Shown here: in pieces, positions 1 to 20,700 of the stretch
Numbering within the stretch: the first letter of the stretch is position 1
Layout of the letters: each line of letters starts with the position of its first letter
DNA from: Aptenodytes patagonicus
Taxonomy: Eukaryota > Chordata > Aves > Sphenisciformes > Spheniscidae
Length of the DNA stretch: 64,000 nt
NCBI RefSeq assembly: GCF_965638725.1
Contig: NC_134962.1
Coordinates: forward strand, 7,075,501 to 7,139,500
Direction of reading: 5' to 3'
Translations under genes and position numbers: made by a program
Notes under the pieces: generated by a model
Told to the model about the DNA's origin: nothing
Databases searched by the model: none
The model's input: only the letters and a program-made list of their open reading frames with translations

Positions 1-1135
1 CATACCTCTGCATAAACCTAAAGATATGTTTAGCTTACCCATTACCTTTGAAATACTTACCAAAATTAAAATTTGAAACCCATTTATAAAAAAAAAGTAT
101 TAAAAAGTTCACCATTATTTACAAATCCGATTAAATTACACATAAATAAATATTTACATTCAACACACTGCTTCCCTTAATACACATAAAGCCTCCCTGG
201 AAATATTTTTTGGCCTTAATAGGCAAAAAAAAATTTTTTTTCAAAAAAAGTTATGTGCCTATTCTTTCAAGTTTCCCCCCCAATTTAAAAACAAGACAAT
301 ATAAATATATGAATAAAGCTGCAATATCCTTAGACACAGAAAGTGAATTTTCTAAAAGCATTTTCATTTTGAACTATTCCTTGTTAAAAAAATATCAAGA
401 TAATATCCACTGCAGCCAACATTACTGCAGTTTTTAAAAGCCTGAATATTTCCATAAAAATAAGCATGTCAAATGCTATCAGATAACTTTTAAGTCTAGC
501 AGGATTTTAGTACTCTCCTATGGTAATCCGAAAATAAAGAAAAAAACCCCACAAACAAAACAATACAAAAAAAACCCCCCACAGAATAATCTTACTATTT
601 TCGGGTGTTTATAAAAAATTTTAATGTACATAAATCTATACCATTGTTTAATACTGCTTTATTGTTACTGTTGCATTTAGAGAGAATAAAACCCTGAAAT
701 TGTATCAAATAACAAATAGGCTTCCATCTAAAATCTGTATCTTAAAAACTATACACGAAGCTGGTCACCACTAGATACTTAGATGTGGAAAAGAATCTAA
801 ATATATCTCTTTGTATATTTCCATTGAAAACCCTTTATAGCACCACTTTACAGCAAAGGATTTCAATACACTTGTACCAAGTACTTATCTTCTGGTAATT
901 GCTTCCACAGATAAGGGATACTGCAGCTTTTAGAAAGACTTGTCTCATGGATCCAGGGGGAATGAAGATCCTGAATAAGATGGTTTTTTTTTTTCTTTTC
1001 CCCTCCTTTCTTAAAAAAAAAACCAAACCCAAAACAAAATAAAAAAAAAACCCACACAAATCTCTATGTTTCCCCCAGCAAGAAGATCCCAGTCTGTGTT
1101 TAGGAGGAAGAGTTTAAAGTCTGGTTTCTCTCCTT
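1..1135 (-). other. TFAP2C: TFAP2C 3' untranslated region and downstream flank
   Basis: AT-rich, with no open frame of substance. On the transcribed strand an AATAAA hexamer lies at 663-658, followed by U-rich sequence, which would give a 3' UTR of roughly 0.5 kb. A longer UTR reaching the window edge cannot be excluded, since AP-2 3' UTRs are often longer than 1 kb. Long A and T runs are present. Confidence 0.6.
658..663 (-). terminator. Candidate TFAP2C polyadenylation signal
   Basis: TTTATT on the plus strand is AATAAA in TFAP2C sense, about 475 nt beyond the stop codon. It is the only canonical hexamer I noticed between the stop and the window edge. It has no transcript support. Confidence 0.4.
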
Positions 1136-9828
<8,693 letters not shown>

Positions 9829-10120
9829 GGCGTCCAGCGTCCAAACCAGGTGTGTGGTGCCGAAAACAGACGAGAGCTCAGGCCCCCCCCCACGGGCGGT
9901 AAATCCACGTCGGCGCTGGGGAAGAGGAGCTGCCCCCCGGACGGAGCTCAGTTGGCAGGCATGAAGGCAGATGACGGACTAAATCTCCGCGCTAGTGGTC
10001 ACTCGGGTTTTTTTCCCTGCCCAGACGCCCTTAATGGCAATAGGATTATCATAACTCCTCCCCAGGGATGGCTTGGGAGCCGCGGCCGCCAGCCACTCAG
10101 GAGGGAGCGCGCAGCCTCAA
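9829..10120 (-). promoter_or_regulatory. TFAP2C: TFAP2C 5' UTR and core promoter region
   Basis: Sequence immediately upstream of the start codon on the minus strand. It is GC-rich, with no in-frame coding extension that I trust and no clear TATA box. The transcription start is expected within a few hundred bases of 9828, but the exact position cannot be read from sequence. Confidence 0.5.
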
Positions 10121-10479
10121 GCCACTCCTTCCGCGCTGCGCTCCGCGCCCGCGGAGGGGTGGGGAGGCAGCGCAGAGCCGGACCCCCCCCTCAGCGCCCC
10201 CGGGGCGCTCAGGGCGCGGGGGGGCAGTCCTGGCCCGCGGAGAAGGGGTCGTGCGTGGACATCCCCCCCGCACCCCCACTGCAACGAGGCTGCCCCGAAA
10301 CGCCCCCCCACGTGTTGGATATTTTTTTTTTTGGCGGGGGGGGGGGGAGCAGCGTCGGGTGTTGTTCCCCCCACACACACGCGTGGAAGGACGTTGCCAA
10401 AATCCGCGCGGGGAGGCGCAGCGCCGGTGCCCCCACACTCGGCGGGTCCGACGGCTTCTGGGCGAAATAAACTCGGAAA

Positions 10480-11985
10480 AAGTCCTCCTTGCAAAAGCGA
10501 GAAAGTCCGAGAGCCAGCCTGCGCTCAATTTGCATAATTGTCAAGAGTTTGAATTACTGATTACAACTTGTAAGCTACCAATGTTTAAGGTATAATTTAC
10601 TTAATTATCCGACGAAATTATTGCAGTTGTGTTGAATCCCTGGTAGGTAAAGCAGCACTGATTCAGCGTCCCCGATTCGGGTCTGTGTGAACTGTGCCAC
10701 TGGTTCCTCGCATCATTATTTTTTAACGAAAATCCCTCCTGTCTAATCTTTTCGCGCAAACTTGGGGCTGAGGAAGCAGGTGGGAGGTGAGACGGGCATT
10801 TTCGGACGCCGCGAGCACACTTTCATCTAAGCTTAGAAAATACTTCCCTGCCAAATTGCTACCTTTCTGCAGCCATTTGATCTATGCAGTTATGTGTCAG
10901 ACAAAATGAACATCGTTTTCAAAAGCAACGACTTCTCCCAGTGTTTTAAGGTGCATCCGGATCGCTGCTCATTTACATGAGAGGAGCAAGTGTTTGTTTA
11001 TTGTGGCAGGGACAAAAGATGACCCTGGACAGTGCTGGCTGCGGAGATCTCGGCTATCTCAGTGTCCCGGGACGAGCCGCCCGAGAGCTGCTATTAAAGG
11101 CCCGAGATAGACCCACGTCTCGAGATTTAAACCAGTTCACGCTTCCCTCGCTTTTTCTCCTAAGGATCAAGGAAGAAAAATAACAAGAAGAAGAATAATT
11201 GAAGAAAAAAAAAGCCCACACAAAAACCCCACCTCCATCCGACTAAATGAATGATCTAAAAATAAAACCGAGGAGGACGGGGGTGCTGGAAGTAACTGTT
11301 GGAGGTGTTATCTGCCTTATCTAGCACGCAGGTGCTGATTTGCAGCAGTTGCATTAAGCCCATCATCAGCAGGGACTCCGCATTATCATTTTTGGTGGAG
11401 TCTCTATTTATGTATTTTTAAACGACGGTGTTTTTCTTCCAGGGATGTTTCTTTGAAATGCAGTTCGCGACGATTATTAGCGAGTGTGCTTGCGCTGCTC
11501 CTGGCGTCATTAAGACTAGGAATCTAAATAATAAAAGACAGGGGGAGCTTAAAGTTCATTTGTATTAAAGGGACAAGATGGATTTAGAAAGAAACGAAGG
11601 GAACCGTCGAGCTTCACAGGTTTGGGATCAGCTCTTTTTCCTTCCAAAGAGACCCTGCATCGTAGCAACGTTGGTATTTTTATCATAACCTCAGAATCCA
11701 GGTTTTCTTTCTGCTCAGAAATGTCACACTGAGAGGCGACCATGATTTTCTCATTCTTTAGAATTGTCAAGGTCTGAACACCTTCGCTTTGTTTCTTTTG
11801 GTGGCCAAAATCACGAGGATGAATTCAGTTTCTTATTTGTTGTGTATATAAAAATATTTATAAATATAGGCGTGGAAGAGGATGAGGAATTTATAAGAAA
11901 TTACCTAAACAAGGCGACCAAAATAAGCACTTGGCTTCCTAGAAAACAAACCGAGAAAGCAGAGAAGAGGCTAAATACGGGGAAG
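10480..11985. other. TFAP2C upstream flank
   Basis: Noncoding, mixed-composition sequence between the two CpG islands. It includes an octamer-like ATTTGCATAATT (10528-10539) and several homeobox-type TAAT/ATTA cores (about 10550-10625), and GATA/TTATC motifs near 11310-11400. It looks like regulatory DNA, but I cannot assign elements. Confidence 0.5.
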
Positions 11986-14130
11986 CTTGAGACGAACTTT
12001 CCCGTACACCCACTCGCTCCTCGGTCTCCGCTCGCAGCACCGGCAGCCGCCGGGGACCGGCACGGGGGTCTGGGCTCCGCGGGGAGCAAACAGCCGGGCA
12101 AGGCAGGGCAGGGCAAGGGCAGGCACCGCCCGCCGCCTCCCGTGGGGTGTCCGGCCCGAGTGGGGCTCCCCCCGCGCCCCGGCCGCCGCCGCGCAGGTGA
12201 TGCCGCCCCCGGGACCGAGGGAGGCTCCTGCCCGGGGTGCTTCTGTCGAGGGGTGCCTTGCATAAACCAGGGCAAACGGTCCGGCATCTGGGCTCGGGCC
12301 TTTTCGGGAGGGGTAACGTTTTTTGAGCCGCTCTCCCTCCGAAGCTGGTTTTCCGCAATCCTCTACATTTCTACGCAGACCGACAGAGAAGCGGGCTGCA
12401 GCCGGGCGGGCCGGGGGCCACCTGCAAAGCACACCGGCGGCAGCGCCCGTCCACCGCCCGGCTGGTGCCCTCCCACGCCCGGCGAAACTCTCCCTTTCCA
12501 GGGAACTCCCGGGCGCAGGAAAGGCGCAGGCAGCCGGGGCTGCCGCAGGGACACGGCACTACCCTGGGCACTCCTTTTGAGACACGGGTGAGAGCTGTGC
12601 AGGAACCGAGGAGCAGCCAGGGAGGGGGCTCCTGACAGGTGGCAGCTTTATTTACTTAAGGGCACCAATTATTATTATTTTTTTTTTTACTTTGGGGACA
12701 TCCCCTATTTCCAAGAAGTGGTTTCTTGCTTCTTGAGGGCTTAGTTCCCCCGCACACCTCTCTTTTTACGAGGACGCAGTTTCCCATGGGGGACCATAAA
12801 GCACCCCCAGGTGTGAACAGGCTCTCGGGAGGGGAACCAGAGCCTACTGCTAAGCCTCTGTCACATTCAGTAGTTTTCCTATTTGGCAGCAATTAAAAGA
12901 GAGTGTGGGGATGCTAATTAGTTACATCCCCTCTTCCTCTAAAAATTATTTAAACACACGCATATCTGTATCATTAATGAGACTGCAGCAACCTGTCCGG
13001 ATTGTCGCCTCGGCTCCTGCAGAGCTTTACAAAGGGAGCTGCTGCCCCGGGAGACTTTCCGCGTAACTTCCACACCGAGTCCGCCGGGAGGGGCGGAAAG
13101 CGGGGTGTCCCCCCCACCCTCGCAGCGGACTGCCACAGCCCGGAGCGGCAGGACCCCCCCCCACTCCCCAGTCCAAAGCCGGGGGAGGGGGCAGAGCCTC
13201 CCCCTGCCCCGGCCGGGTTGCGGGGCGGGGAGCTCCTGCTCAGGCGGGACGGCTCCCCGGGGGTGGGGTCCCTGGGGGGGCCAGGACAAGTGCAGAGGTA
13301 CGTACTTGCCAGTCGAGCCTCCCCAGCAGAGCCATGGGGCGTGCGGCGCCGGCGGCCGCCTCCGTGGCGGAGCCGCGGACACCTGGGCGCGGAGCTGCGC
13401 GCCCGCGTACCGCATCCGCGCCCCCTGCCCAGCCTGTCCTCCCCCTTCCCAAACCCTGGCCCCGGCAGCCCCCCGGCCCGGGAGGGGGACGAAGAGACGG
13501 TCCCGCCGCCGCGGGGCTTCCCCCGCCGGGCCTTATTCTCGGTGGCGGCCTCGCACGGTCGTTCCCCGCTGCTGGACGGATCCCACCGGGCGGCGGCAGA
13601 GCCGGGACGTTTTAAGGAGTTTTTTGCGGCCGATCCGCCGTTTCCCCTCCCTTTACGGCGCCCCGGGGGATGGGGGGGAGGTGTGTGCGTGTGTTTCCCC
13701 GTGGCTGCTCGCACCGGGAGCATCCCTGACCGACGGGAGCCTCTTCCTCGCCCTTTGGCCCCCCCGGGGAGGGCAGCGGCCGCTCGGGAGGCGCTGGCTC
13801 GGTTGCACCGCCCCGGCGGCGGTCCGGGCTGCCTCCACCTCCCCCGGGGCTCCCGCATCCCCGGGAGCTGGCAACGTCGGACTCCAGCAGGGCTCCGGGC
13901 ACCCACACCGGTATTACACCAGCATTTGAGGTGCGGCGGGGGAGCCGGAGCCCCGTCGGGGGCTGCGAGTGTGACGGCCCCAGCCCTCGGCCCTTCCGCG
14001 GTTTGCCCCCCAGCAGAGAAAGAGAAGATGATGGGGAGCGGAGAGGGGATGCACTGTCGAGCACTCGTCACTTGCCTCAGCTTCCAGCCCCCGCTTCTGC
14101 AGGAGGCGAGAAGAAAGCGTGCCCACACCG
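11985..14130. promoter_or_regulatory. Second, distal CpG island upstream of TFAP2C
   Basis: A very GC- and CpG-rich block, strongest at 12000-12280, 12390-12560 and 13000-14000, about 2.2-4.3 kb upstream of the TFAP2C start codon. Long open frames run on both strands (for example 13002-14156 plus and 12974-14128 minus) but are low-complexity Pro/Gly/Arg/Ala sequence and not convincing proteins. It may be an alternative TFAP2C promoter, a divergent lncRNA promoter, or a Polycomb-type island. A donor-like AG|GTACGT lies near 13297 on the plus strand. Confidence 0.65.
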
Positions 14131-14559
14131 CGGCTAGTTTTTTCCCAACCTATTAATTTGCTTAATAAACACGATTCCAGCTATGTTTTCTTCCTGCTCC
14201 TTCCCCATGGAGCTGGAGGAGCAGAGTCCCCTGGCCATGGCATGCTGTGAGCCTGCAGCGGAGAGGATGTGTTTAGCAATTCACAGGCAGAAGTGACAGA
14301 CTTTGACACCAGGCACTTTCGGGCCCTAGGTTAGATGCTGCATGGCATGTGGCAGAGGTTCAGCAGCGATGCACAGCTGCCTCGGGCTCCTGTAAGGAGT
14401 TTCTCTGGCTTTTGTACACAAGAAGTTTTGTTGAGCTGGATGGTTCGCGGCAGGAGATGCATGCCTGAAAGTGAAGGAGGGAGCTCACACGAGCCTGCCT
14501 GCAGCCACAGCATGGGACATGGGTGAGGAAGACCCAAATTCCCAGCCTGTCCCTATCCT

Positions 14560-14660
14560 TGAGGCAGTGGATGACCACAAATGTAACTGCAGCTGCATTT
14601 ACCTCGGTCTCCTAATTCATAAAACAAGGGTAATAACCCCAGTGCTGGCGAGAGCTGGAT
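14560..14660 (+). repeat. MIR-like SINE remnant
   Basis: TTTACCTCGGTCTCC followed by TAATTCATAAAACAAGGGTAATAACC matches the layout of the MIR/CORE-SINE 3' half (CCTCAGTTTCC, then ATCTGTAAAATGGGGATAAT). It is strongly diverged. The call comes from recall of the consensus and was not aligned. Confidence 0.5.
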
Positions 14661-17589
14661 TCTTAGCAGGTGGGACCAAGGGAGAAGTGGGAGCCATGGT
14701 CCCCAAGACCCTTGCACCTCTGCCCAGTGATCCTGAAGTACCTCCTCAGGGCTCTGACATTTTGCCTGCAGCGTGTGATCACTCTGTGCTGGAGAGATAC
14801 TCTGATTTTTTTTATTCCCTCCATTTTATGTCCATTAGGAGCAGCAGTGCCATGGACTTCATTGCTGTTAGCCAGAGTGTTGCTCCAGAGGATGTTGCTG
14901 CTGGACTGTGTGTAATTGAACTCGGTTCGTTAGTGCAGGAAGCAGACTCCACATCAAAAACCAAACACGACCAAAAAACAAAACCAGTCAAAACACCACA
15001 ATGCTAAATGTGAAATCAGGATTCATACATTTAGTTAGGCTCTTTTTAACAGGCTCTTGGCACAGTATACATAATTCATACTTCAAAAAAATAAAGCCTT
15101 GGTGGATCATATGTTCCTACAGCTAATTGCTTATACTACTACTAAGAAAAAAAAAAAAGCCCCGGTACCACAAAAAGAAAGAATCTCATAGGCTAAAACA
15201 GCAGAAAAGCACATATTTCAAATACAGACACAGAAATGAGCTGAAAAAAACATTGCTCAGCTCAATTCAGGCTGTAGCTAACACAAATCTTTCAATATGA
15301 GCCTCCCATTCCTTTTGCCCTTTTAGAAAAAGTTTCTTGAAAACTCCTAATCCCTCTAGATAGCCAGTCTTCCCCAGAGTCCTCCATCAAAGCTCGGCTG
15401 GACAAAATCTGAAATGTATCACATATGGGGAAAACGCTCGGAGGGACAAAAAATTTAGACAAATACAAAACTCCCAAACTCTTTGGCCTTTTTATCACGT
15501 AGCAGCAAAGACGAGAACAAAGACACTCTCTTCCCTTCCATGTCCCCGTTAATAGATTACCACAGGCGTTTGCTTAACTGCGATGCACTGGAAAATACAG
15601 AGGGTTTGGTGGCACCATGTTTCCTCCTTTGCAGTGTTTCTCCATTGCTGACATGCTGGTGAGCTGCAACTCCATTACACGGCAAGATGAAGCAGAGCTG
15701 TGTGGGGAAAAAAATGGAACTGTTGGCAAAAATTACATCAGTCAAAACTCTACACCTAATGCACTCTGTCATTTATAATCAGGCTAATAAGGTACCAGTG
15801 AAGGGCTGTCAGCATTATAAAATATCAGGTGCCAGCAAATTCCTTCAAATTCTTCCAAACCTGCTCCAAGCTGCGTTCTCAAGGACTTGATTTTGCAGGT
15901 GTATCTGCAGAGACAGGAGTCCAGGATGATGTTGCACGGTCACTGTAGCAAATATATGCAGGCTCTGATTTTTTTTTTCTAATAGCTCTATTTTTTCTGT
16001 GTAAAATTATTTGCAAAACATCATGCAGCACTATTGCTGCAAAGGCACAAAGGAGATACTTTGTGGTGTAAGAATTCACACTACTTAGAAACCTCTTATC
16101 TGTGTTCAGCTAATTGCATGCAGGTATGATTGCAGAAGGACGCAGACTTGCGATGTCCAGATAATTTTGCTTCTATTAAAAACCTGCACTCTTCGCTATT
16201 CAGTAATAAAATGGAGGCAATACGATTCAGGGTGCTTCGGTTCAAATCTGAATTCAGGCAGCTTTTCAGGCATCTTCATTTTTGGGTTTCCAACTTTTCC
16301 TCTGTCATCCCTTTTGCCCTCTACCTGTGCACATGCACCCATGCTCCAAGATTTCCCATCACTGCTGTTATTAACAGAGTTTTGCACAGGAACACCACTG
16401 TGATCAGGCAGCTATGGCTCTCCACGCCCGATCCCTAGCTCTTTGCCTGTGCTACATTTCTACCTGCTGGAGTAGTGAAAAGTGCCCAGTATGTATCAGT
16501 CCAGAGAAGTTTAAGTGCTGTTAACAAAGGTATTTGCTGGATTTCCAACTTCTGACATAGTTGTTTCAGGAAAGAGCCAAGAGTTCCCATCCCGTGGGAT
16601 TTAGGAGCCACAGTCCAGACACAACCGGGCAACACAGTGCAAGCAGCTTTAAATCTCCTACTAGTAGTACAAAAATCCGTCACTGGAAAGCACTAAGTCA
16701 GTATAAATTCACTCTACCAATGCAAATGCATTAAAAAAGAGGCTGACATTAACTTGGTAGCAGCAGTTTTATGCTGCATAAGATCTCTCTTGCCCACAGC
16801 ACTGCACCAGACGTGGTCCATCATCTGTCACCAAAACAAATTTACAAAAACTCCAAAGCTGACTCTAACCACGTGCTTTGACTAACTCAGCAAAAGGGGA
16901 GCTGTAGGTCCACACCTGATCCAGATCAAATTTATACTGTTAGATGACTTGGTGGTCCAGAGAGCTGAGATTAATGACCCTGGGGGCACGGTCTTGGGCA
17001 GCAGCCGAGGGAAGCCTAGGAAGGGACATGAGAATAGCTGCTCCCTCCCTCTGGGGCATGGTGAAGTTTTGCTTTGGGGAGCCATGGGGCAAGGGTCTGT
17101 CGAGGAATGAGAGGGAACTTGGAGGGCAGGGAAGGCAGTTTTTACAATTGAGAGTCGTATCGGTGCAAGATGGATGGTTGCCTTTGAAAGCCAGCCCTGA
17201 TGCTGAACGAAGCCACCACTTCCTTGTGCTGGGCTGCATTAGAATCGAAAACAATCTCAGCAGCGAAACAAAACCAGCTCAGCTGAACAGATGCAAATCC
17301 AGCGGCAGACACGGGCTCAAACCAGGTCAAGCTGCACCCATGCAAATTACGGGTTACCCCGGAGCGCACCGTGTCCACACTGAGGGTGTGTGCTGGTGTG
17401 CTGCCAGAATGACCTGAACTCCAGCCTGGGTCCAGGCTGTCGGGCAATGCTTGCCTCGGGGGGGAGCCTGGCAAACTGCCCCGTGCAAGCACGGCGAGGC
17501 TCTCTCGCAAGTCCCCTCGCTGACTGCCAGATGCATCTCTTCTTGAGACTCTGCCCGTACAGCTACACAGCAAAGCTGCAGAGAGAAGA

Positions 17590-17710
17590 CTAACTAGCCC
17601 GAGGGGAGATTTGCCAGTATAGCTAGACCGATAAAGCACTCCTCTTGTGTAAACACAGAATACACCAGCTAAAGTGCTCTTCTGTCAGCATAGCTTATCC
17701 CAGCATAGTT
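17590..17710. repeat. Possible ancient DNA-transposon remnant
   Basis: Repeated short blocks of the form CCAGTATAGCT, GATAAAGCACTCCT, GTGTAAACACAG, AGCTAAAGTGCTCTTCTG and CAGCATAGCTTAT resemble an old amniote element with internal inverted GCTATA/TATAGC blocks. It overlaps open frames on both strands that I therefore do not call as genes. Confidence 0.4.
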
Positions 17711-20700
17711 TTGCCAAAGGAATCCTCGCTTGCGTTTCAGCGAGACTGTAAATCTGTTGTAGTGTGGTTAGGAGCCGCTCAGAGCAACATCACCACGAAC
17801 AGCACGAATCTCTTCACCAGTTCAAGTTGGTTCCCAGGTTTCCAAGGCACAGTGTTGTTCTCTGGTGGGGCAGGTATCGTCTGCTCTTTCCCAGCCAGCA
17901 TACAACGCCACTGCAGCCACCACGGTGGCCAGCAAAACATGGCCGTGAGGCCAAAACCCCCCAGAGCCCCCAGTGCCCTGGGAGCACCCAGGCTCCTGTC
18001 CATACCCAGGGCACCAGTTGCCACTTACGCCTGCGGCTTGTTCCAGCAAAGAAAGCCAAACCTCATCAAGCCCACAGTGCCTTCTGGAGCCCAAACCTGG
18101 CCCTACTTAATAATGGTGGCATGTAAATAGTCACAGGGAGGGTTTGCAATGAATGGAAGGGAGGGATGAGTTCACGCTTCTGCTGCCACAGCTGTTGGCC
18201 AGTGGTGGCTTCCTGGAAGACTGGGTGAAAGAGCCCCAGTCTATTGACTTGTCTATATAAAACTCTTTGCACTAACTGGGGAGGAAGAGTACTTGCTTTT
18301 TTAAATCCTGAGCCCTCCTTTCCTAAAAGCAATGCCCCAGCTTCTCTGGAGAGCGTGTTGTGCCCCTGAGCCTGGTCAGTAGCGAGGACCATGTCTGCAC
18401 ACAAGTAGGGGAGAATTTACAGCTTCAGCAGTCTCAGACTGGCTGAATGTCTGCCACGCTCTAGTCTTCGCCAGCTCTGCACTACCTACACACGTAGGCA
18501 GCATGCCATCTTCCTGTCCCAAAAGTTGGGGGATGCGGTATTTCTTTGTTTATAGTGGGGAAGCAGGAAACATGGAAATGTAAAGCTTATCTACAAGCTA
18601 CGAACACCTCCAGCTCGCCCTGCCCCTGCCCCAAGCTGGCCAGATGTGATCTGGGAGCTCCAGGAGCCCTTACAGTGCCTGAGACACCAATTCCCTACTG
18701 GAGCAGGCACACTGGCTCCGGCAGAGCAATGGCTGGCGGCCTCCCAAACCCGCTGACACACTGAGCCAGTTCAGAGCAGGCACAGAGAAAGCTCCGGTCT
18801 CTGCAGATGTGCCCAAAGGGTCTTGCTCAACACAGGAATGCTGTAATGGCAAAGAAGTGATGCCAGGTCTGCCGAGACCTGGGCTGTGACCACAGCCTCA
18901 TCTCGTCCCTTGGACATGCAAAGACCCTGGGTAGAGGCTGCAGCTGTATCACCCTGTTTAAGCTCCGCAAATGGGTTGTGGCACATGGCTCTCCGCGCAC
19001 ACACCTTGCCGGTGGGACTGGACCATGCCAGAGACCTTTAGGCTCCAGTCTCAGGACAGTCTACCCGAAGCATGCAATTGATGCTCCTTGTAATTTTACC
19101 AGAGCTGGTGCCATTGCAAATGCCATTCTTATCTACCTAAGTACAGATCCTCGCTTGAATTGTTAGCAAAGTCATGTAGCAATTTGTTACATAAGCTCAT
19201 TAAGTTTTTTAATGTATCTATGTTAACAGGAACATAAATATGGAAATCTTAATTTCAAACCTGTTTCTGAAAGCATTAGCTGGGAGACTAGTCTGAGAAA
19301 AAGCAAACATGACCCAGGAATACCCAGGGATGTATTCAGGGTTTAGGTATCACTGTGACGAATAGAGCAGGAACGGGGCTGTCAGGATGACCGAGTTACG
19401 CTCCTCGCTGATCAGCTCTGTGACCCTTTAAAAGCACACTCTTAACAGAAGAACTTCAGTTACTTTGCACTGTTCTTCCTCTCCTTAGCTATGTCACAGT
19501 GACAGGCTGCTTTTATTTCTATTATTTTTTTCTCTTATTGCAGGTGGATGATTAACACAAATAAAAGGACTCTGGTTCTCCAAAGGAAACAGTGACATCG
19601 ACTGCAGCCCAAGTATCCCCAAAGAACAAATGTAAATAGCAAAATGCATTAAAAAAGGGTTCAGCTGTATTTCATCCATTTTCATTTTCAGTAGTAAATA
19701 CTGAATATTTATAGTAGTAAATACTTTTTCAGGTGTATTCGTGTTTGGCTTGACCTCTTTAATTTGGTGGTGTAACATGGGAGAACATTTACACACCTCA
19801 TGATCCTGCCCCAAAAGGAACGGGCCAGTTATGGAGCTCTCAGAGCAGGCTCACCTGCTCTGGTCCCTCCACCATAGCTTCACCAGGAGCAGCTGTATAA
19901 GCTGTATTCGTTGTATAGGCACGTGAGATACGCTTATACTGCTATCGATACGTCACCACAACACTCTCAGTGCCTGCAGATGGAAGTTAATGTTACATTA
20001 CAATGGTATGAAGTTAGCTGCTCCTTATTAATTCTCTGTGTAAGGCTGTGCTGCCAGAAGATGCCAAATCCAGTCTGAAGGCATCTGGGTGCCAGATGAG
20101 CAATTCCATGTCCACACTGAAGAAAATTCCCTCTGTTGGTTCAATTTTATTGTATTTTTTAAGGGGTGAATTGGCTGGGGTACTGGCAAAGCGCATACTA
20201 GAGCAGGACAAAGCATCGGGCTGGTATACGTGCTACACCATGTGCTCCATCTCAGCAGAGATAAACGTGTCCTGGCACTCCTGATGCTCATCGGATGTGT
20301 GATGCTCGACACTGTGGAAGTGCCCGGATTCACTTATAGCGAATGTGGCCTCTGGCTGCTCTTCTGTGAGCAGCTGCACCAACGCGGCTCACCAGTGCCA
20401 AAAGGGGGGGGGGGGCTTGCTCTTTAATCTTTTCCTCCTCCCTTTTTTGGGCTCCCAGCAGCAGGATCCAGCTCTTGGCACTTGTTGGACCCCTCCATGC
20501 ATTGCTTTTGTTGTGTGAATTTTCTGCCAGATCAGTGACTTAAAGTGGCCCATGGAGGACTCCCACGGAGACCAGACACCCAATAGCTAGCTCCAGCCCT
20601 CAAACCCTCTTACTCTACAGCAGTTTCTGCATTGCTCTTCCATGCCAGCCACCCAGGACATTAAAATGCACTTCCCTCCCCCACTACATTCCTCATCAGG

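Noticed and set aside
12974..14156. Two mirror-image 384-codon open frames on opposite strands
   Set aside because: Both lie in a CpG island, where stop codons are rare, and encode low-complexity Pro/Gly/Arg/Ala sequence without domains or splice support.
14471..15007. 178-codon plus-strand frame
   Set aside because: Overlaps the MIR-like remnant, and the peptide has no recognisable domain; likely chance.
16235..16260. GGTTCAAATCT, like a tRNA B box
   Set aside because: No A box at the right distance and no cloverleaf could be drawn.
17142..18130. 165-codon minus and 161-codon plus frames
   Set aside because: Adjacent to or overlapping the candidate ancient transposon remnant; no domain, no splice structure.
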